Shown piece by piece: positions 47,323 to 59,152 of a stretch of DNA of 64,000 bases. Position numbers and translations under genes: made by a program. This stretch comes from Eutypella sp. D-1. Its lineage: Eukaryota; Ascomycota; Sordariomycetes; Xylariales; Diatrypaceae. Where the stretch lies: contig JAJTTP010000017.1 in assembly GCA_023313575.1 (NCBI GenBank), forward strand, positions 186,001 through 250,000, in the 5' to 3' direction. Numbering within the stretch: the first letter of the stretch is position 1; every line of letters starts with the position of its first letter. The notes beneath the pieces were generated by a model, which saw only the letters and a list, made by a program, of their open reading frames with translations, was not told where the DNA came from and made no database searches.

Positions 47323-48861
47323 TTGTTGTGGTGGTGGAGGTGATCATAATAGGGGGGAAGAGGGGTAAGGGGAAGAAAAAAGCAAAAGAACTACAAGAAC
47401 AGTGTCTGCGGCTCTTCCTAGTACAAAAGAAGAAGAAGAAGAAAAGAAAACCACGAAAAAATGTCAGGAGCAAACTTCTTTCTGACCCTTATTTCTATCG
47501 TCCCGGATTCAATAGGGCGGGGCCGGGACCGGGACCGGGAGTCGAGGCGGTAGCAGCAGCGGCGCCGGCTGTCTCGAAAGGCTGAAGGTCGCGTTGGCCG
47601 TTATCGAGAGGACGTGGCGGCGCTGTCAGGGCCCTGAAACGACGACGTCTACCTCCGCGTCATGAGATCTTTCGAAAACGACCGGCACCGAGGCGAGAGG
47701 GGGGCAAGGAGATGATGAAAGGAGAGAAGCCGTCACGAAAGCCAGGTCTCCAAAAGGGGGGGAAAGGAGGAGCAGCGCAAAGAAGAGAGGACCAGGAGAC
47801 AGTGAAGTATAAGGGGGGTATATGGCTAGGGTTCATGAAGATTTACTACCTAGAACGACTCCAGATGGCACAGGTTGTTCGGTCAGGACGAGGAGCAGAA
47901 CAACGCAAATGGCATTAGCTATTTATTATAACGACAGGGCCGGTCCATCTATACATACACATCTACAATAACGTATGGCATCCATACATAGAATGAAAGC
48001 AAGACGTGATTAGAGCGAGCCCTTTTCTTCTTCTATCTCCCCCCTCCCCCCTTTTTTTTTCTCTCCTTCCGACTACCTAGCAGTTGAGCTATATTTGTAC
48101 ATAGCTGTTGTGTGTGTAGATACAGTTGCCGTTGCACTGAAATAATCCTAACCACCACCCTGTACATAGTCCCCCAGCCAGCTACCGGAGAAGGGCGAGG
48201 AGGCAAAAGAAAAGAAGAGGGGGAAAAAAAAACCAGCTCCTCGGGAAGAGAGTGTAGATCTAAGGTGTATTAGAAATGGACATGCGCGTAAAAGGACCTG
48301 TATGTGTATGTACGCATACCATTATCATGCCATATCGAGTACCATGTGCCATGCGATGTCGGGTTGCCATGCCATGCCATGCCATGCCTTTCCAGCCCAT
48401 CCATGCGTCTATTTCGAAGAGCTGTAAAAGATAGGCCAGCTCATAATCCTCACACCCTCCCCTCCCTTCGTTTTTTTTCCTTCTTTGGATTTCCGTCCAT
48501 CTATAACAACCATCGTGAGGCCGAACATCCCTTTTCATACACATCCTCTCTCCTTTTTATTCGTCTCCACGCCCTCCCCCGTTTTCGACGGCGAGGGGGC
48601 GGCAGACAAAACGAGGAGCAGTGCAGTAATAATCAAAGACAAAGGCAAGGAAGGGCCAGGGAGCCTAGCGGACGAAAAGAAGAAGGGAAAAAAAGGGGAA
48701 AAAGAAAAGCTGAAACAGGCCATTTCCGCCATCCTCTATTCATCTCCCCCGAATTTTTCAGGATACGCCCTACACCACATACGCAAGACAAATAGATGCA
48801 ATTAGTAGTCGAGAAACCAGGCTAGCACGCATGCATATACACCTGAGTGGTGGGGGTGGAT
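47323..48861. other. Convergent intergenic region
   Basis: This 1.5 kb region lies between the DUF1770 gene (+) and the DDT-domain gene (-). It is purine-rich near 47350-47470 with AAG repeats, and has a four-fold CATGC-like direct repeat near 48367-48388. I see no independent gene. Part of the left end may belong to a longer DUF1770 transcript. Confidence 0.45.
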
Positions 48862-51221
48862 CTAGCCGGCGGTATCGATCGCCTGTTTCTGCTGCTGCTG
48901 CTGTTGCTGCCGCGGCACCTTCTGCTGCGCCTTCTCGGGGCTGTTTCTAAAAGCCAAGGAGGTCGACGACAGAGGGCCAGGGGTGCCGGGCGGTTGTTTC
49001 TGTTGGAGTGGCTGGTCGGGACCGTTGCTCTTGACCTGTGGCTCTTCAGATCGCTCGGGGGTTGGGGTTGACTCCTTGGCTTGCTTATTGATCGGCTTGA
49101 CGGCGATGCTCTCCTCGCTTTTTTCCTCCTCGGCAGAGGTGCCATTCTTGGCCTGATTTACCGGTTGCTCGGCAAGTGGCTGCTTGGAGTTCTTATCAGA
49201 GTTGCCGTTGTACCGGTACTCGTTGAGGTTAAGAGATGCCGACTCTCTCTTCTTCTCAGCGTTTGCTGCCGCTTTGGGCGAAACCTTCATCGTTATGATG
49301 TGGCTCTTAGGACTGCTGTCGTCACTGGGGTCGTCGCCATCAGCCATTTCCTCGTCCTCGCCATCGCCCTCGTTGAACTCCTCTTCCTCTTCTTCATCCG
49401 TCTCGTCAGGGACGTGGTCTTCTTCCTCATCGTCGCCTAGGTCGGGCTCGCTCTCGTCTTCGTCATCATCCATGGAGTTATAGCTCGAGTTTCTACCGGA
49501 CTTCTTCCCAGCCGAAGACCACCCGTTGGTCCCATGGTTGACTGCTGCTGATCTCCTGGGTCTACCTGTAGGGCCGACTGAGGACTCCTTGGACTGAATC
49601 CCCTCGTTGTCGGCGTCGGGACTCGTAGTAACAATATTGTTAGATGAATCAACGGTCATGCGCGAAGGAGCTTTGATTTGACGACCGCTAGCAGTGGTGA
49701 CGGGACCGGCAGGTTCAGCAGGGGTATGCGAGCCAGTGTTGCGCGCGGAGCGGCGCATGCCGCTCGAGTCGGTCAGGAAGTCCTCATCATCGGAGTACGT
49801 GTACTTGATGCGCTTGCCGCGCGTGCGGCCTTCATACATGGAGAAGCCCGGCTCAGGGCGCTTGAACCGTTCCTTCTGTTGCTGGCGATATTCGCGACGG
49901 CGGCGCTTCTCCTCGGTGGCTTCGAACCGCGGCACTGCAGCCAACATCTTCTGTGCCAACTTCCGTGCCTTCGGACCACCATCAACGGTCTGCAGCTTGT
50001 CGGCCAGCGCGTTCAGGTCCTCAAGGCTCCCTGCCACGCTCCACCATGTTCTGTGAATGAACCCCTGCGGGTTGCTCTCGCGATAGACCCGGAATGCGGT
50101 GTCGTCTAAGCCCTCGATCAAGTAATAACGGCGCTTGTCACTATCAGAACCCCATGGCTGCACTGATAAGGGCTGATTTAGATCGTCTTCGTGTCGGTTT
50201 TGCTTGTAGGATTTGTTGATGATTCCCTTGACGATTTCGGAAGCTGAGAGGGACCACATAACGAGGGTTCGTAGTAATGTGAGCTGTAGGTAATTAAATT
50301 CATCATGTTAGCATATATGTGTTTTGGCTGTTATGTGTTGTTTATGAGTTGTTTATGAGTTGTTCGATGTGAAAGAGGCATGACATACTCTCTGGGTGGG
50401 ATTCATAGTAGCAAAAGTGTTACCACCCGACAGGGGATTCTGTTCTTCCCAAGCCTTGGGCCATTGATTCTTATGGGAAGATATAGCATCTTCTAAAGCT
50501 CGGTTGTAATGTCCAGGCCTATAAAATGAAATAAAATAAAATGTTGGTGATTAGCATCCCAATAACTAAAATTTAAAAATAAAAATAAAAATAAAAATAA
50601 AAATAATCGGTTGTTGAAAAAGGAAGGTACGGGGGCTTGGAGGGTTCTGTAATTGTTATCTATGGCGTCATACTTAACATCTTGCTTCCGATTCAGCAAT
50701 AAACTCAACACAGCACATAAAAACTGCTCAACACGCTGGCCGGGAACAGACTCGGTAACATCTCGCTCTAATTCTTGCGGCCCGAAGTTCGGTAGGGATT
50801 TTGGGAAGGCCTCGTTGAATCTGCTGCGGAACATGACGATGAACTAAATAAATAGCAAACGCACACACACACGCACAAACAAAGTGCGTGCCAAGTGCCC
50901 GCGGGTTAGCTTCCCTCTCCCCTAAAAAACTTCATAATCTGACGCGACATTTCGCGTTTTTCGCGCGGAATCCCAAATTTCACATACCGCAATGTCAGGA
51001 TTATCCGCCAGAACATAGTCGTGAGGCGGTGATGCTGGGCGTTTCGGTGCGGGAGGTGAAGGTTCTCTCTCTGGTGCCGTAGGTTTGGCGCCCTTAGGTA
51101 GCTTGTGGAAGAACTTCAGAATTCCCTTGTCCTTCTTCAATTCAACATCGCCCTCGTCCTCACTAGGAGCAGGGGACAGTGAAGAAAGAGACGAGAGCTC
51201 GCTAGACTCGTCGTCCGCCAT
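48862..51221 (-). CDS. DDT/WHIM-domain chromatin protein
   Basis: Four exons: complement(join(48862..50283,50389..50518,50674..50843,50988..51221)), 651 residues, with phases consistent at each junction. A Ser/Glu-rich N-terminus (ESSELSSLSSLSPAPSEDEG) leads into a DDT domain spanning about 75-160 (IAFIVMFRSRFNEAFP, FLCAVLSLLLNRKQDVK, PGHYNRALEDAI). WHIM-like motifs follow at about 180-270 (LVMWSLSASEIVKGIIN; QPWGSDSDKRRYYLIEGLDDTAFRVYRE). The rest is disordered: basic KRIKYTYSDDEDF patches, acidic runs and a poly-Gln end. DDT+WHIM proteins (RSF1, CECR2, ACF1/Itc1 relatives) are non-catalytic partners of ISWI-type remodelers. I infer that role but cannot name the complex. Intron 2 contains an (AAAAT)n tract at about 50574-50605. 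Confidence 0.82.
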
Positions 51222-51414
51222 CTTTCCGTAGAGTTGTCACGGTTTTTTTTTTCTTTTCTCTCTCTTTTTGGGGGGTGGTTCTATACTTGGTGTTGTGTGT
51301 GGATGATGGAGAATGGAAAGGTAAAAAGGTGAAAAGGTGGGATGGTGGATTGTGGAGTTGGAAGGTTGAGGTTAGGGGTGAGGAATAGGAAAAGGCAAGA
51401 GACAGCCCAGAACC

Positions 51415-51460
51415 ACCAGCACCAGCACCAGCACCAGCACCAGCACCAGCACCAGCACCA
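51415..51460. repeat. (ACCAGC)n minisatellite
   Basis: There are seven perfect copies of the hexamer ACCAGC followed by a partial copy. The repeat is noncoding, about 190 bp upstream of the DDT-gene start. It would be length-polymorphic and is a possible strain marker; no function is implied. Confidence 0.9.
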
Positions 51461-54225
51461 CCTTAACTACTTCAATACGCACTCCTGTACTCCACGCTAA
51501 TAGCAAATTCACCCTCAGGCTTGAACCACAAATCACATACAACCTGCCAGTCAGCTCGATTATCAGGGAAAAAGAGAAGGTGCAAAATTGTTAGCCCGTC
51601 CATTAACAGACAGCCTTTGCAAAGTATCTACAGTAGTACACCTGGCTTCCAACGAACCCCTAGTCCTACCTCTCCCAAGGCATCCCAGCCAGCCAGTCCA
51701 TCCACTATCCCAACCAACATCTATACCGATCCTTTGTTGTCTGCCTTCAAGAAGTTCGGCCATCCCCCAGTATCATCATCAGCTGTGCATGCAGCGCTTG
51801 ATGCAACACCTATTCCTGACATCCCTTGTAACCATCCAGGGATGACCAGCTATCTCCTCTTAGTAGAGACCCACAGACCACGTCAAGCATGGAGCACCGC
51901 AGGAGAAACACCCCAATTCGAAGCCACATCAAAGAGCATTGTAGAGCCTACGATGCTTCCAATGTCGCTATTAGCAATGCTAACGCATTTCCACGAGTTG
52001 GTCTTGTCCGATATTGTAAGTGGTACCAGCATAAAACCCAAAAATAAAATGACAAATGGGTTAATCACCAGCTTTAGAAGCCATCAAGACTCGAAAATGA
52101 GTTTAAGAACATCCCTGCAAAGGAGCCTATGCAGTTCAGTGTAGATATTCGATGCATGCTATACAAAAGCTGTAGTGGCATAGCATGCAGAAAAAAGAAA
52201 TCGTGTCATTCAGAAGACGTGCTGTTGGGTTCGAGGAAGTGAGGAAAGAAAAGGTTTCTACTACCTTGTTCGATTGGGCAATTATGGCAAGAGGGCATGT
52301 TCCCGATGCCCTTGGCGTGTGCGACATCCAAACTTCTCAAGATTGCGTTGTTATTTAGTCGACCTTTCAACGTTTTACCCTCGAAGTCTTGGCATTGCTT
52401 GCAGTGGACCGAACTCCCTGGAGAATTCACTGTGGCCCAGGGTTGCAGCGTGCGGAGAAGGGGGAGCGTAGCAGCATGCCACCTTTCTCAAGGTGTATGA
52501 AGCCATCGCCGTGCCAAAAATTGCCAGAAAAGCTCTAGTGGGAAGGTGATCCACGAGCATCTGCCGGCTGGTCTCTCTCTGGCAAGTCATGTGACAGTTG
52601 ACCATGACTCTGCTGATCTGCATAGAGGAAGAAGGCTCCCCCAAGCTCTTCTCGTCTCACCCTCCCTTGGTCATCGCCGCAAAATACGCCATCCCGCAGC
52701 ACCCATGCGAGTCCTAGTTGCAGCAAAATCTTGCAACACCCACTAGCCACCGACTTTTAAGGTCAGGGTTTGGTAGGACAATTCAGTCAGCGAGGTAGAT
52801 GCTTAATAGCGCACACGGCAACCACAATCCCGGCGAGGAATGGCGGTTAAAATAAATCTTCCAAGGTCATATCATGCAACTGCACTCGCTGCAAGTGAAA
52901 GATTGTTCCTAACTGTCAGTCAACGGTAAAGTTGTAGAGGCATGACAGCATGGATGGAAGCTGTTGTAGTGGAGCCGGGGGAAAGTGACAGGCACACCGG
53001 TCGCTCTACACACGTGTGCTGTCTGCAACCAGAAGGCTGCAAACTTTCCCAACCAGGACCAGCCATCCATTATACTTACACCCAGGCTGTACCTGGGCCA
53101 AAAAAGACCATAATTGCAAGGTGTTCAATTAGTGCTCAATGAAATGAGCGTTCGGGATATTCATTTGATTTCGGCGACATGAACACTGATCTTGAATGCT
53201 GTAAGTTGGGCAGCAAGCTCAGTAATGCAATACGAAAGTAAAAGCCTCGGTAGGTAAGTGTTGCACGTCAAAAAAACACTTAGCATAAGGCCGCCATGGC
53301 TGCGAAGAATGTCATGACAGTGGATTGAGGGCACGAGGGAGGTTGTTGTGAGGTAAAAGAAGAATCAGCCACGTCTCGGCAGTTGGCTAATAATAACTAA
53401 GGTGGGCAGGTGCAGATTAGCTCATTGGAAGCCACATTGGTTTGGTCCACAGTTGGTGGGGTTACCCTCTTCAGCCACATACTTGCTGCTACCTGGTAAC
53501 TATTAAGCCCCAAAACTTAAAAAGATACGGGAAAAAAGAGGAGTGCATGACACCTCCACCTAGCCTGACAGGCTGCAGGTGATAAAGAGGCGAGTCCATT
53601 ACCTCCTCAAATGCCAGACAGTAAAATAGGGAGAACCTTGAATGGTCGTATTGTATAACTGATATCCACAGGGCTATATAGATTCGTACCTCTCATAACT
53701 GCTAATAATACGTACCAGGTACCTAGGTACTACGCATTGGGTAAGCAGTTTTGAAAAGGTTACGAGCTCGCCAGCTGTCAGCACTGGTGCCATTCCAAGC
53801 TTGCCAAATTTGACCTGCTTGTTAAAACCCAAATATATACTGCCATAACGGGTTAGTTGGGGTTTAACCCCCAAATACTACGTAGTTTGCCCGTTTGCCG
53901 GTCTTACTTTTTTTTTTTTTCTTTTTTACCCTTTCTCTCGTCTGGCTTTGGTTTAGATTACTATATTAGTTGATTAGGTTGCAAAACTGGGTTGGCAACA
54001 TTTTAACTTGAAGGGCCATTTTCTCATTCCCATTTTTATCTCTTACTCTACTCCCCTCCCCACAATTCCCAAGTTGTTAAACCTGCCCTTAACAACTTGC
54101 AAACACTGCTGATTTTCCGTTTTCCGTGGGAGCGTTCTTTTTTGCAACTTGTCAAAGTCTTTCCCTCAACTTCTTGATTGACTTTATCTCTCTCTCTAGA
54201 TTGCTTCTTTCCCAAGCAATCCAAA
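51461..54225. other. Long divergent intergenic region, DDT gene / eRF1
   Basis: This 2.8 kb region between two divergent genes contains an open frame on the plus strand at 51521-52144 (no ATG at its start, no family match) and short minus-strand frames near 52206-52430 with a CxxC pair. These could be relics but I cannot support a gene. The last ~345 bp before eRF1 (53881-54225) lack any ATG and contain pyrimidine-rich tracts, so they likely include the eRF1 leader. Confidence 0.4.
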
Positions 54226-55854
54226 ATGAGTGACGCTCAGGCTAACGAGGCCGAGAAGAACGTAAGTCCTCCAGGACGTAAGAAGATGAGAGGTTGAGGT
54301 CGCATCTTCATGCCTCCTCTCTCTGTCTCTCTCCGGACATGCCACGTGCCACGATCGAGTTCTAACCAGACACCTTCTTATATAGATCGAGATATGGAAG
54401 GTGAAGAAGCTGATCAAACGCCTCGAGGCTGCTCGAGGCAACGGCACCAGCATGATCTCCTTGATCATTCGTATGTTATTTTACCCCTCCCCCGCCTTTT
54501 GAACCCTTGTGGACTTTTTTTTTTAAAAAAAAAAAAAAACTTATTCGGTCATTATACTAACTTCGATACTTTATTCAGCTCCTAAGGATCAGGTGTCTCG
54601 AGCAGCCAAGATGTTGGCTGAAGAATATGTATGTCTTCTCCCCAAGTATACCCATGTTGCTGTTGTTGCTGTCTTACCTTGATTTGCTGACGTCGTCGCT
54701 GCTGCCGTAATTAGGGAACTGCCTCGAACATCAAGTCTCGTGTCAACAGACAGTCTGTGCTCTCCGCCATCACCTCTACCCAGCAGCGACTCAAACTTTA
54801 CAACAAGGTGCCCCCCAATGGCCTTGTCGTTTACTGTGGTGAAATCTTGACCTCCGAAGGCAAGGAGAGAAAGGTCAACATCGACTTCGAGCCCTTCAAG
54901 CCCATCAACACCTCCCTATATCTCTGTGACAACAAGTTTCACACCGAAGCCTTGGCCGAACTGCTCGAGTCCGACCAGAAGTTTGGCTTCATTGTCATGG
55001 ATGGTAACGGAGCTCTCTTTGGCACCCTTAGCGGTAACACTCGCGATGTCATCCACAAGTTTTCCGTCGATCTACCCAAGAAGCACGGCCGTGGTGGCCA
55101 GTCTGCCCTTCGTTTCGCCCGTCTGCGTGAGGAAAAGCGACACAACTACGTGCGAAAGGTTGCCGAGTTAGCTGTCCAGAACTTCATCACGAATGACAAG
55201 GTTAACGTTGCCGGCATTATCCTTGCTGGTTCCGCTGATTTCAAGAACGACCTGAATGCTTCGGACATGTTCGACCAGCGTTTGGCTTCCAAGGTTATCA
55301 AGGTTGTTGACGTCTCCTATGGTGGCGAGAACGGTTTCAACCAGGCCATCGAGTTGTCATCGGAGACTCTAGGCAATGTCAAGTTCATCCAGGAGAAGAA
55401 GCTGATCGGCAAATATTTCGAAGAGATCAGTCAGGATACCGGAAAGGTCTGCTACGGTGTTGAGGACACGCTCAAGGCCCTCGAACTAGGTGCTGTTGAG
55501 ATCTTAATCGTGTTCGAGAACCTCGAGCTTACCCGCTGGAAGCTGAGAGATAACAATGGCAGCGAGATCGTGCTTCACACCACAAAGCAGCAAGAGGCTG
55601 GAGATCGCTCAGCGTTTATGGACAAGGAGACTGGCCAGGAGATGGAGGTTCTCTCGCAGGAGTCATTCCTCGAATGGATTGCCGAGCATTACAAGGAGTT
55701 CGGTACCAACCTCGAGTTCGTGTCGGACCGGTCGACCGAAGGCAACCAGTTCGTCAAGGGATTCGGCGGCATCGGCGGTATTCTCCGCTACAAGGTGAAC
55801 TTCGAACAATTAGCCGAAGTAGATGATGACGACGACTACTACTACGACGATTGA
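54226..55854 (+). CDS. SUP45: Eukaryotic release factor 1 (eRF1)
   Basis: Four exons: join(54226..54261,54386..54470,54579..54628,54715..55854), 436 residues, the usual length. eRF1 reads all three stop codons in the ribosomal A site and, with eRF3, triggers peptide release. Stop recognition motifs are GTASNIKS (NIKS at 62-65) and YLCDNKF (126-132). The catalytic GGQ is at 184-186 in [25 protein letters not shown]. The C-terminal eRF3-binding domain ends in an acidic Asp/Tyr tail ([10 protein letters not shown]). Introns have donors GTAAGT, GTATGT and GTATGT. The stop is TGA followed by CCC, and TGA-C is the leakiest stop context. The same frame then stays open for 85 codons and a probable 3'UTR intron follows. 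Both suggest self-regulation (see adjoining features). Confidence 0.97.
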
Positions 55855-56112
55855 CCCGTTGAGGAATCCCTCGTTGATAACGACGAGGGACAGACTCAAA
55901 CAGTCTCGTCCAAGCAGGCACCTGTCGAGAAGAAACCGGAGCGCCCGCTGCCGGAGCCCCCCGCGTCCAAGCTGACGGTAACGCTCACGCGGAGGCCAGC
56001 GCCGCCGTCATACGCACAGCGGCGCCTCGAGAAAATCGGCCCGGCAACGTCGGAGCATACCGCCCGACAGGTCGCGTCACCCAGCCCGCTTCGCTCTAGT
56101 ATGACGGTTTGA
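55855..56112 (+). other. Candidate readthrough extension of eRF1
   Basis: Directly after the eRF1 TGA (55852-55854) the same frame is open for 85 codons to a second TGA at 56110-56112. The predicted peptide starts PVEESLVDNDEG, is Pro/Arg/Lys-rich in the middle (RRPAPPSYAQRRLEKIGP) and has a GC-rich third position like real coding DNA here. There is no start codon until near its end, so it could only be made by reading through TGA-C or by an unseen splice. A random frame this long without a stop at this GC has a probability of roughly 2-5 percent, so openness alone is suggestive, not proof. Confidence 0.5.
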
Positions 56113-56135
56113 GTCGCAAAACAAGGTTGAAAGAG

Positions 56136-56206
56136 GTAGGTTCCTCCCCTGCATTGTCGCGATCTTATTTGACCAATGGCAAATCTCTAACTAATGCACT
56201 CTCCAG
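56136..56206 (+). other. Probable 3'UTR intron of eRF1
   Basis: Donor GTAGGT at 56136, branch CTAAC at about 56188-56192 and acceptor CTCCAG ending at 56206 define a 71 bp intron of typical size for this genome. It lies 281 nt after the normal eRF1 stop but only 23 nt after the second in-frame stop. In systems where exon junction complexes mark downstream junctions, the first distance would trigger NMD and the second would not. Confidence 0.6.
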
Positions 56207-57741
56207 ATGATATTAGGGTTGTCGACGGGGTGACTTCTGGCTTAGGCCAGCTCCCGTCGTAGTAGGGCTTGTCGCTGAGATTAGAGAGCAGCGAGTTTGA
56301 AGTAGTACGATTCTTTCCACTCGCAGCCATGCCTCTCATGCTGGCGTTCGATAAAAGACACTAGTTTGGAGCTCCGATATGGCGGCCCAAGGAGAGTTGA
56401 TTCGCTTCATCGCGGTTTTTTTCCCATGGGGAAAGACCGTTCTCTTCGTACCAAGAGGGGTTCTACGACCCGATTACACTCGTTCGTCAAGGGAATTATC
56501 ATACCCACTTAGATAGTCTATAAAACCCGAAGTTCTTGCTTCAACTCTTCTGACTGTAGTGCCATCTAAGCGAAAAGGGGTTTTTTTTTTTAAAAAATGG
56601 GAGAAGGGGGAAACCTTGTCTACTCGCACAGAATTATTCCATTCACTAGACGTAGCTTAAAAGCAGAAGATTGAACCAGAATCGGCCAAATGAGAGACAT
56701 ACATTAGGAGGGTACTGTACAACAGGGCGTTTTTTGTGTGCTAGCTAACCTCTACTAGCTTTTTGGTATACCACCCATGGAGGGACCGATGACGGAAAGG
56801 AGGCCCGACCTATTGTGGGGCATAAACGACAGAAAAAAATGCTGGTGGACGAGTACTATGTAAAAGGGCGCCGCCCTATAGCCCCGCCAATCCCTTTTTC
56901 TCTCTCCCTAAAACGCATTATCCTGATTGGATAGACTGATTACGTACGTACATACAGCCAGTCGTGTAACTTTAATACACCTGGGCATCAAGAAACCTTT
57001 TTTGGGGGGGTGAGAGTTGATGAAGGCCTCCCGATCAGTCTAGGAGACAAATCGTACTATATATTTAGGGTTTATGTAGTGGCAAGGTTTCTTGCAAAAG
57101 AGCCGCCGGAGCGCAGCAGGCTTTTTTCATCGCATTGCTTCTAATAGATATCCCTCCCACCTCACCTCAACTCGAACTCGTCCCCTTCAGTCGCCGGGAG
57201 GGGGAAGGAAAGATATCATAAGGTAGAAAGGGGGGAGCCCCTTATACGGATTTAGGGGAAGAAGGGGGGGAAGGAAATTCACACGGCATCATTTTACGCC
57301 GGGATATTGGTTGAAAAGACGACTACTTCAGCAAGGGCGTCCCTCTACGCGCCTTTCTAAGTATCTAGTCAGTCTGGGCACCTAACCATCCTTTTTTTCG
57401 GACCGGACCGAGCCAGATCACTAAAGTGTCGTACATGTACGTACATACCTATATATGTGTGTGTATGTGTGTGGGTGTATGCCTTCACCACCTGATCTGA
57501 TCAAGTCTCACCGGTCTCCTTTCTCCTTGTCAATTTCGTCTCGGACGTGCTCACCTGCTTCGCTGTAGTTGGATGGAAATCACGTATCTACTACGACCAC
57601 TTAAATCACGGGACGGTGTTCTATGAAAACTTTGGGGGGTGGCTTGCAGTGTGAAAAGAGGCTCCCACACTTCGAATCTGGATCAGTTTCGTCTATCATC
57701 TGCTGCGGGAAACGAGTCATCACTAGCCGGACATCAACAAA
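56207..57741. other. Intergenic region, eRF1 to prephenate dehydratase
   Basis: This 1.5 kb region holds the rest of the eRF1 3' flank and the prephenate dehydratase promoter. It contains poly-T/A and poly-G tracts and a GT-rich tract near 57455-57478. No coding frame is convincing. Confidence 0.5.
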
Positions 57742-59152
57742 ATGGTGTCGAATACAAACCCTGGAGTCGGCGAGGCCGGCGGTAATGCCGGCGTCGTCAG
57801 CTCGAAACCTATCGTTTGCTTCCTTGGGCCCGTCTCCTCTTATACGCATCAGGTACGTATGTTCTGCGCGTCCTGGCTCGCATTGTTCAAGTTACTACTA
57901 GGCTACTAGAATAGTTTTGGACTTGACATGGTGGACTACTTTCATTCACCTATGAGACGGAGATATATGGAGACTATAATGCTGACATACAAGAAGGCGA
58001 CAGTATCGGCTTTCCCAACGGATAAGTTTGACCTGATGCCAGTGGTGACGATCAAAGGTACGTCTTTCCCACCCCAACCCCTTCTCCTTTAACCCTCTCT
58101 CCTTTCTATCACCGTGCGAAGTCAAAAGAGAAACGGGGTAGATTCCATACTGACGATCTATTCAAGACATCTTCGACACGACCCAATCAGGCCGTGCGAC
58201 ATACGGTGTAGTTCCCTTTGAGAACTCAACCAACGGATCCGTGGTGCCGACGCTAGATTGCTTTGCAGACCGCCGGGGCACGTATCCGGACCTCTCGGTG
58301 TGCGCCGAGATCTACCTGGACGTGCACCACTGCCTCGTTGGGAGGAGGAATCCCCGCCCATCATCCTCATCACCACCACAAGCGGAAGGCGAGGCGGATC
58401 TGTCCCACATCAAGCGCGTGTACAGCCACCCGCAGGCACTGGGCCAGTGCACGCTGTTCCTGAACGGCAAGCTGCGCGGCGTCGAGACCGTCGACGTGAG
58501 CAGCACCAGCCGGGCCGCCGAGATGGTATACCAGGAGTCGGCCGCCGCCCCCAATATCCCGTGCGAGTCGGCCGCCGTCAGCAGTGCCGTGGCAGCGCAG
58601 GCGCTGGGCCTCGACATCCTAGCGCGCGACATCAAGGACCGCGCGGACAACACGACGCGGTTCTTCGTCCTACGGCGGTTAGACAACAACGACGATGCCG
58701 CTGCGGCGGATAAAAACAGCGGTGGTGACGGAGCAGCAGCAGACGTCGAGACGCTTCTATGCCGCACCCGCGCCAGTGCCCGCAAGACGGCGGCGGCGGC
58801 GGAGGGGGAGGGGGAGCGGAAAACGAAATCCCTAGTCTCCTTCACGGTCCCGCACCGCAGCCCGGGCGCCCTAGCCGACGTTCTCGACGCTTTCCGACGG
58901 TCGGGGCTGAATCTGACGAGCATAAGCAGCCGGCCGCGAAACGGGCCGGGGCCCGATCCCGATCCTACAACCACCACGGCAGCCGCCGACGACGAAGGCC
59001 CCGCCTCCTTCCAGTACGTCTTCTTCGTCGAGTTCGAGGGCCACCGGCACCGCGACCCGGGGGGCCGCGTGCGCGACGCGCTGGCAGGCGTCGCTGCCTC
59101 CGCCCGCGCCTGGCGCTGGCTCGGCAGCTGGGACGATATGCTTACCGCGTAG
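57742..59152 (+). CDS. PHA2: Prephenate dehydratase
   Basis: Three exons: join(57742..57852,57997..58057,58167..59152), 385 residues. It converts prephenate to phenylpyruvate in phenylalanine synthesis. The catalytic domain starts IVCFLGPVSSYTHQ, continues after splicing ATVSAFPTDKFDL, then GVVPFENSTNGSVVPTLD and the catalytic NTTRFFVL block at about residue 219. The regulatory ACT domain starts at about 286 (SPGALADVLDAFRRSGLNLTSISSRP) and binds Phe in relatives. Three low-complexity inserts are visible: Pro/Ser at ~110, Ala/Asp/Gly at ~230-250 and a Pro/Asp/Thr/Ala loop inside the ACT region at ~315-330. Exon 2 is only 61 bp; its acceptor follows CTGAC...AAGAAG, a weak AAG acceptor chosen because it restores the family sequence. 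It is likely cytosolic. Confidence 0.9.

Noticed and set aside
48367..48388. CATGC-type tandem repeat considered as a CRISPR-like or regulatory array
   Set aside because: Only about four 5-base units, no spacers; an ordinary simple repeat.
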